From positions 1 to 9,779 of the forward strand of contig CALIRC010000121.1 in the NCBI GenBank assembly GCA_938044295.1: 9,779 nucleotides of DNA. Reading direction: 5' to 3'. A program made the position numbers and the translations under genes. Of this stretch, positions 6,360 through 9,779 are shown one piece after another. How positions within the stretch are numbered: position 1 is the stretch's first letter; each line of letters begins with the position of its first letter. The DNA is from Minisyncoccota bacterium. Lineage in GTDB: Bacteria > Patescibacteriota > Minisyncoccia > Moranbacterales > GCA-2747515. The notes under the pieces were generated by a model, which had not been told where the DNA came from, did not search any database, and saw only the letters and a program-made list of their open reading frames with translations.

Positions 6360-6390
6360 AAAAGACCTCCACACAATGGAAGTCTTTTTA
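6360..6390. terminator. Bidirectional terminator downstream of the transporter gene
   Basis: AAAAGAC (6360-6366) pairs with GTCTTTT (6382-6388) and TCCA (6368-6371) with TGGA (6377-6380). There is one C/A mismatch between the stems and a CACAA loop. On the minus strand the hairpin follows the transporter stop (6426) by about 38 nt and ends in TTTT. On the plus strand it ends in TTTTT, the better U run, and could also end any transcript coming out of the inverted-repeat element. Confidence 0.75.
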
Positions 6391-6425
6391 CGTTCAAATA
6401 CTATCTTCTAAATATATTCCAATTC

Positions 6426-7823
6426 CTAATGACCGATCTTTATCTCACCATCTCCACCTGCTTCAGGACATTTTTCTGTTGCTTCTGACAAGTAACTAGG
6501 ACATTGTCCTGGGATATCCTCATTGCCTAAATATTCATGAAATAGCAATATAAGTCCCGTCGTAATGATGAGCCCTATAATCATCACAGTACCACCAACA
6601 CGTATCCACTCCTTAAACGTAATAGGAGAATCGGTTTGCTCACTCTTTGAAACTACAATTACACCAGCACTGGATCCAATCGGTGTACCATTACCGCCAA
6701 AACCGACGCCAAATACAAGTGCCCACCAAAGCAAATTCACATCAACACCTTGCGCACCTAGAGATGCAATCACTGGAATCATCGCCACCGTAAATGGAAT
6801 ATTATCGACAATTGCACTCAAAATCGCACTCGCCCAAAGCACAATAATCGCAGTCATTACAGGATTTTCCTTCGCACCATCAATAATTAGTTCAGCAAGT
6901 TGACCAAGTACACCTGCATGCTCCAAACCACCGACAATCACGAAAAGTGCACCAAAAAAAACCAAAACACTCAACTCAAGCTTCTCAAGAACCTTCTGTG
7001 GGTCTTTCTTCGGCGCAACGAGCACAAACGCAAGAGCTGCACCAATAAGTGCTACCATCGATGGCTGCAAATGAATCTTATGATGGATAAAAAAGAGAAA
7101 AACAACAAACGCTAGAACACCAAGAATGATCTTAAGAGTGCGAGGATCTTCAATTGCATCCTTTTCATTCATTTTCAAAAGCTCATCGACATTTTGAGGC
7201 TGCTGTGAAATTTCTTTTTGATAAACAAGTCGAAGAACACCAAGCGTCACAAACCACACTACAGTAACAATAGGGAGAGAATGCATCAAAAATGCATTGA
7301 ATGAGAGATCTGCTACAGAGCCAATCATGATATTTGGCGGATCGCCCACAAGTGTAGCAGTGCCACCCACATTAGAAAGAATCGCTTCGGCAATAAGTAG
7401 TGGAAGTGGCGAAATTTTAATCATCCGCGCGATGATGATCGTCACAGGCACGATCAAGATAATCGTTGTGACATTATCTAAAATCATCGAAAGCACTGAA
7501 GTAAGGGTTCCAAGTGCAACGATCAAAAGCCATGGATTGCCCTTGGTCTTTTTTGCAGTAAGAATGCCCAGATATTGAAAAACACCTGTGGTTTCCAAAA
7601 TTGCTACAATTCCCATCATTCCAGCTAAAAGTCCAAGCGTATTGAAGTCTATTGCTGAAAGTGCTTGCTCTGGTGTATAAAAATCAAAAATCATCCCAGC
7701 AATCAGCATAATCATCGCACCCACGAAAGCAATCACCGTACGATGCAACTTCTCGGAAATAATAATCACAAACGTCACCGCAAAAATAACTGTACTCACC
7801 CAAAAAATCAGATCTGTTTCCAT
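6426..7823 (-). CDS. ArsB/NhaD-superfamily ion transporter
   Basis: This 465-aa polytopic inner-membrane protein of the ion transporter superfamily includes NhaD Na+/H+ antiporters, ArsB-type arsenite pumps and the P protein. The internal two-fold repeat is visible. In the first half are LDNVTT (115-120) and GGTATLVGDPPNIMIGS (153-169). In the second half are the matching DNIPFTVAMIPV (340-351) and GGNGTPIGSSAGVIV (376-390). About ten to twelve hydrophobic segments surround a central hydrophilic loop (about 203-230). The last 32 residues form a hydrophilic tail with two Cys (about 441 and 452) beyond the final membrane span. Whether it moves Na+/H+, arsenite or another anion is not decidable here; no ars genes are near. 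The ATG is preceded by AAAGG at very short spacing, and an in-frame TAA sits just upstream, which fixes the start. The next gene upstream is a CBS-domain protein. Confidence 0.88.
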   Translation of the reverse strand: METDLIFWVSTVIFAVTFVIIISEKLHRTVIAFVGAMIMLIAGMIFDFYTPEQALSAIDFNTLGLLAGMMGIVAILETTGVFQYLGILTAKKTKGNPWLLIVALGTLTSVLSMILDNVTTIILIVPVTIIIARMIKISPLPLLIAEAILSNVGGTATLVGDPPNIMIGSVADLSFNAFLMHSLPIVTVVWFVTLGVLRLVYQKEISQQPQNVDELLKMNEKDAIEDPRTLKIILGVLAFVVFLFFIHHKIHLQPSMVALIGAALAFVLVAPKKDPQKVLEKLELSVLVFFGALFVIVGGLEHAGVLGQLAELIIDGAKENPVMTAIIVLWASAILSAIVDNIPFTVAMIPVIASLGAQGVDVNLLWWALVFGVGFGGNGTPIGSSAGVIVVSKSEQTDSPITFKEWIRVGGTVMIIGLIITTGLILLFHEYLGNEDIPGQCPSYLSEATEKCPEAGGDGEIKIGH

Positions 7824-7835
7824 ACCTTTTCGTTA

Positions 7836-7841
7836 ATCATA
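7836..7841 (-). promoter_or_regulatory. Candidate -10 box for the transporter gene
   Basis: TATGAT on the minus strand (7841-7836) lies 12 bp before the transporter ATG, with only a weak -35 (GCGACT) 17 bp upstream of it. If used, the leader would be only a few nucleotides. This is a weak call; read-through from the CBS gene is the alternative. Confidence 0.25.
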
Positions 7842-7850
7842 AATAATGAA

Positions 7851-8006
7851 ATGAAGCAAGTCGCAAAATGCACATGCTTTTTACCCGAAGAAAGTATTTC
7901 GATTGAAGATGAGAAACTTCGTACAAAACAAGATCTCGCAGCTTCCTTCGAACCTCCTACTATAATTCTTCAAAATAAACAAAAACAATCACAAGAAAAA
8001 TTATGA
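7851..8006 (+). CDS. Possible small plus-strand protein (51 aa)
   Basis: An ATG at 7851 opens a 51-codon frame ending in TGA at 8006. It fills most of the 194-bp gap between the transporter start (7823) and the CBS-protein stop (8018). The protein is hydrophilic: MKQVAKCTCF, a charged middle (PEESISIEDEKLRTKQDLAA), then EPPTIIL and a Gln/Lys-rich end. Two Cys form a C-T-C pair near the N-terminus. Against it, there is no clear promoter or ribosome binding site, and its 3' end overlaps the hairpin that probably ends the CBS gene. The frame also stays open upstream through the antisense of the transporter. I recognise no family, and it may be a chance frame. Confidence 0.25.
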   Translation: MKQVAKCTCFLPEESISIEDEKLRTKQDLAASFEPPTIILQNKQKQSQEKL

Positions 8007-8009
8007 TTG
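7976..8009 (-). terminator. Terminator-like hairpin after the CBS gene
   Basis: On the minus strand CAATCA (8009-8004) and TGATTG (7991-7986) form a 6-bp stem with a 12-nt loop, followed by TTTTTGTTTAT. It starts 8 nt past the CBS stop at 8018. The stem is short, so termination may be partial, leaving some read-through to the transporter gene. Confidence 0.45.
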
Positions 8010-8017
8010 CTCCACGA

Positions 8018-8503
8018 CTATTTTGAAAACGACTCGTCTATGTCAAGAAATGCACCTATAACATTTTTCAACTCCGTTCGCGTAAGAAGACCAATTGGCT
8101 TATGATCAGCATCTACAACAGGGATACGCACCTGACCACTCTCTAAAGCAACAACAGCAGCTTGCATAAGCGTATCATCTGCTTTCACAGTTGCAACATC
8201 CTTTTGCATGAAATCTTCAATAGCCACATCTGAAACTTTTGCTGCCTCCTCACGAAAAATATCCTCAGTAGCGAAATGCGCTGCAATAGAATCATCCTCG
8301 AGATAATCAGGAACCACATGTTTAATGAGAGATTTTGGATTAACCATCCCTATTGCCTTGCCTTCATCATCCACAACAACAAGAGAATTTGTTTTCTCAA
8401 CAATCATCTTCCGAATAACATCGCGAAAAGTCATGCCTGATTCTACAATCTTAGGATCACGCATTACATCCTTAATCGCAAGTGATTTTCCACCAATCGT
8501 CAT
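8018..8503 (-). CDS. Tandem CBS-domain protein
   Basis: This 161-aa protein is made almost only of two CBS domains (about residues 9-65 and 94-152). Each has the usual pattern of VMRDPKIVESGMTFRDVI or FMQKDVATVKADDTLMQA, followed by a strand such as LVVVDDEGKAIGMV or IPVVDADHKPIGLL. CBS pairs bind adenosine nucleotides such as AMP, ATP or SAM and switch partner proteins; stand-alone CBS proteins have no catalytic domain. Cytosolic, with no membrane segment. It is followed by an ArsB/NhaD-type transporter in the same orientation, so energy-state control of that transporter is an attractive guess. The gap of 194 nt and the hairpin between them weaken this. It has its own promoter, and no Shine-Dalgarno is present. 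Confidence 0.88.
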   Translation of the reverse strand: MTIGGKSLAIKDVMRDPKIVESGMTFRDVIRKMIVEKTNSLVVVDDEGKAIGMVNPKSLIKHVVPDYLEDDSIAAHFATEDIFREEAAKVSDVAIEDFMQKDVATVKADDTLMQAAVVALESGQVRIPVVDADHKPIGLLTRTELKNVIGAFLDIDESFSK

Positions 8504-8533
8504 ATATATGTGCTTAATATATAATATCTACCA

Positions 8534-8562
8534 TTTATACACGAGATTCACAAAAAATGCAA
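8534..8562 (-). promoter_or_regulatory. Promoter of the CBS-domain gene
   Basis: On the minus strand a TATAAA -10 box (8539-8534, 5 of 6) lies 17 bp after TTGCAT (8562-8557, a partial -35 match). Transcription would start near 8527, about 24 nt before the ATG at 8503. The gap of 179 bp from atpC supports independent transcription. Confidence 0.5.
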
Positions 8563-8625
8563 GCTCACATCTTCAGCATATTCAGATAGCACCGCATAAG
8601 TACAATCCTCTACCCATAGAGACGC

Positions 8626-8637
8626 AGAACTAGTTCT
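8626..8637. repeat. Perfect 12-bp palindrome in the atpC-CBS gap
   Basis: AGAACTAGTTCT is a perfect dyad about 64 bp upstream of the CBS-gene -35 box and 46 bp past the atpC stop. It has the size of a dimeric-repressor half-site pair but may be chance. A weak 5-bp stem (AGATC at 8642-8646, GATCT at 8660-8664) lies between it and atpC, and no good atpC terminator was found. Confidence 0.3.
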
Positions 8638-8682
8638 ATAAAGATCCCCTCCTTTTCTAGATCTAAAAAATGAAAAACTACT

Positions 8683-9093
8683 TTACTTTCGCCGACGAAG
8701 CGTCCGCAGACGCGCCATATCCCGCTCGAGTGCAGCTGCGACGCGCGCGTATTCCTCACTATCCATCGAAGCTTTTTGTTTCTTAAGCTCTTCACCTCGC
8801 GCTATTGCTTCTTTCACTTTTGCCTCATCAATCTCCAGACCACTCTCAGCTCCATCTGCAAGGATTGTCACAACTGAATCTTTCTTTACCTCAACAAAAC
8901 CACCAAATATTGCATATGATTCTTCATCTTTACCTTTTCGAACCATCACTTCACCTTGCGCAAGAACACCCAAAAGCGGCGTATGCTCAGGCAGCACAGT
9001 GATTTGACCGTCAGCTGTATCCACAGTAACACTGTCAACTGTTTCTTCGATGCTCATCCCAGCAGGAGTCACAATTTTGAATTTGATAGGCAT
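8683..9093 (-). CDS. atpC: F1F0 ATP synthase epsilon subunit
   Basis: This 136-aa protein matches bacterial epsilon subunits in length and order. The N-terminal beta-sandwich (about 1-85) carries the family segments ADGQITVLPEHTPLLGVLAQG and YAIFGGFVEVKKDSVVTILAD. The C-terminal two-helix arm (about 87-136) is rich in Glu, Lys and Arg (DEAKVKEAIARGEELKKQ, RLRTLRRRK). Epsilon joins the gamma-stalk to the c-ring, and its C-terminal arm can inhibit ATP hydrolysis. The order atpD then atpC on the minus strand is the standard end of the operon. Here, however, a 148-aa membrane gene lies between them, with 35 nt between its stop and this ATG. There is no Shine-Dalgarno. Confidence 0.95.
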   Translation of the reverse strand: MPIKFKIVTPAGMSIEETVDSVTVDTADGQITVLPEHTPLLGVLAQGEVMVRKGKDEESYAIFGGFVEVKKDSVVTILADGAESGLEIDEAKVKEAIARGEELKKQKASMDSEEYARVAAALERDMARLRTLRRRK

Positions 9094-9128
9094 AATAACG
9101 CGTGATTTTATAAATTAAGACATTACGG

Positions 9129-9575
9129 TCATCTAGGTGTAAATTTATTGCCCCTAAACATATATTTGGTGAAAAGAGCAAATACCACAAATGAGGATAC
9201 GAGGCCAGAAAAAATTACCACACCATCATCAGAAATAAGAAAGTAGAGACCAGGAACAATCGTAATAGAAGCATAAGACAGAAAACTTACTAGCAAAAAA
9301 TCACTCTTTACCGCACTTACTTTTTTCACTAGAAAGATCACCGAACTAATACTACAACCAACTAAAGTTACTAACCCAGAGACCAATGAAGTTTCGGTTA
9401 TTTCAATTAGTGATGTACTCCAGATACTGGAAATCTCACCACCTGATCCAAGGTAAATAAAAATTAAGAAGGCCAATTTAATAACTGTATATAACGGAAT
9501 CGCAATGACAACTATAACAAACACATAGATCAATCCAAATATAATCGCATTCTTAAACAAATGTTTTTCAGACAT
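9129..9575 (-). CDS. Multi-span membrane protein of unknown function between atpD and atpC
   Basis: This 148-aa, highly hydrophobic protein has four or five predicted membrane segments: about 9-43 (long, possibly two), 64-83, 93-114 and 118-138. The ends are short and positively charged (MSEKHLFKN and MFRGNKFTPR). A polar loop at 44-62 and a KKVSAVKSD loop at 84-92 separate the spans. No catalytic motif, heme or metal site is evident, and I recognise no family. It does not show a convincing AtpI signature, although a small ATP synthase-linked membrane protein would make sense. The start is 76 nt after the atpD stop and the stop 35 nt before atpC, so all three are probably co-transcribed. It ends in TGA, unlike most neighbours, which may point to a later insertion into the operon (weak evidence). 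Confidence 0.75.
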   Translation of the reverse strand: MSEKHLFKNAIIFGLIYVFVIVVIAIPLYTVIKLAFLIFIYLGSGGEISSIWSTSLIEITETSLVSGLVTLVGCSISSVIFLVKKVSAVKSDFLLVSFLSYASITIVPGLYFLISDDGVVIFSGLVSSFVVFALFTKYMFRGNKFTPR

Positions 9576-9651
9576 GATAGTTTTATGAAGGAGTAAAAAA
9601 ATCTACAATCAAAAATTCGTTATGATGCGTGTCCATTACCTTTGCTAACAC

Positions 9652-9779
9652 CTAAGCAGCTACTACCTCATCAATTGATCCTTTCATATAAAACGCATTT
9701 TCATCCTTATCATCATGTTTACCTTCAAGAATCTCCTTAAATCCACGCACGGTGTCCTTGAGACTCGTGTACTTACCAG
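9652..9779 (-). CDS. atpD: F1F0 ATP synthase beta subunit, C-terminal end (partial)
   Basis: The minus strand from the right edge reads 41 codons and a TAG stop: GKYTSLKDTVRGFKEILEGK, then HDDKDENAFYMKGSIDEVVAA. This is the highly conserved C-terminus of the catalytic beta subunit, comparable to SLKDTIRGFK...AFYMVGSIDEA in well-known bacteria. The rest of the gene lies beyond the window. Beta carries the catalytic nucleotide sites of F1, none of which are in this fragment. Position directly upstream of atpC, except for one inserted gene, supports the assignment. Confidence 0.92.
   Translation of the reverse strand, partial: GKYTSLKDTVRGFKEILEGKHDDKDENAFYMKGSIDEVVAA

Noticed and set aside
7297..7578. 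Plus-strand frame of 93 codons inside the transporter gene
   Set aside because: It is antisense to the conserved GDPPN region of the transporter, and its composition follows from that gene's codon pattern.
96..9779. Recoded UGA (genetic code 25, UGA as Gly)
   Set aside because: leuS, yvcK and the transporter use ordinary Gly codons with no in-frame TGA over more than 1,600 codons, which would be improbable under that code.

Overview
This 9.8 kb window is compact, moderately AT-rich bacterial DNA. Nearly every recognisable gene lies on the minus strand, and most intergenic gaps are short. None of the readable starts has a convincing AGGAGG-type ribosome binding site. Gene ends use TAA, TAG and, less often, TGA, and no long gene is interrupted, so the standard bacterial code (table 11) fits. 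The gene set is housekeeping: LeuRS, the F1F0 ATP synthase tail, YvcK, a Nudix protein, a CBS-domain protein and an ArsB/NhaD-type transporter. There is no local synteny with model organisms. This suggests a reduced, uncultivated lineage such as Patescibacteria/CPR, but that is inference from style and not proven here.

Layout from right to left, in the direction of transcription. At the right edge is the last 41 codons of atpD. A 148-aa multi-span membrane protein of unknown function follows, and then atpC; an unrelated membrane gene between atpD and atpC is unusual. Next come a 161-aa tandem-CBS protein with its own promoter and terminator-like hairpin, and a 465-aa ArsB/NhaD-superfamily ion transporter. 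A 342-bp gene-free stretch (6084-6425) follows. It holds a bidirectional terminator, a striking 158-bp inverted-repeat element that folds almost end to end, and the leuS promoter. leuS (complete, 802 aa) and a Nudix hydrolase form the next unit.

Downstream of the Nudix gene is a second element of about 154 bp with 15-bp terminal inverted repeats, internal hairpins and a possible 5-bp target duplication. Beside it is a short plus-strand gene for a 59-aa acidic protein that has its own promoter and terminator. A divergent promoter region (2560-2718) containing a perfect DnaA-box sequence separates it from the last operon: a sugar-nucleotide-type nucleotidyltransferase, yvcK and a HAD hydrolase. 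That operon is a plausible cell-envelope or nucleotide-sugar module. It ends near a hairpin at 63-88 and a possible further minus-strand reading frame cut by the window edge.

No rRNA, tRNA, CRISPR array, transposase or recognised defence system was seen. The best candidates for something new are the two small inverted-repeat elements, the membrane gene in the atp operon and the small acidic plus-strand protein.
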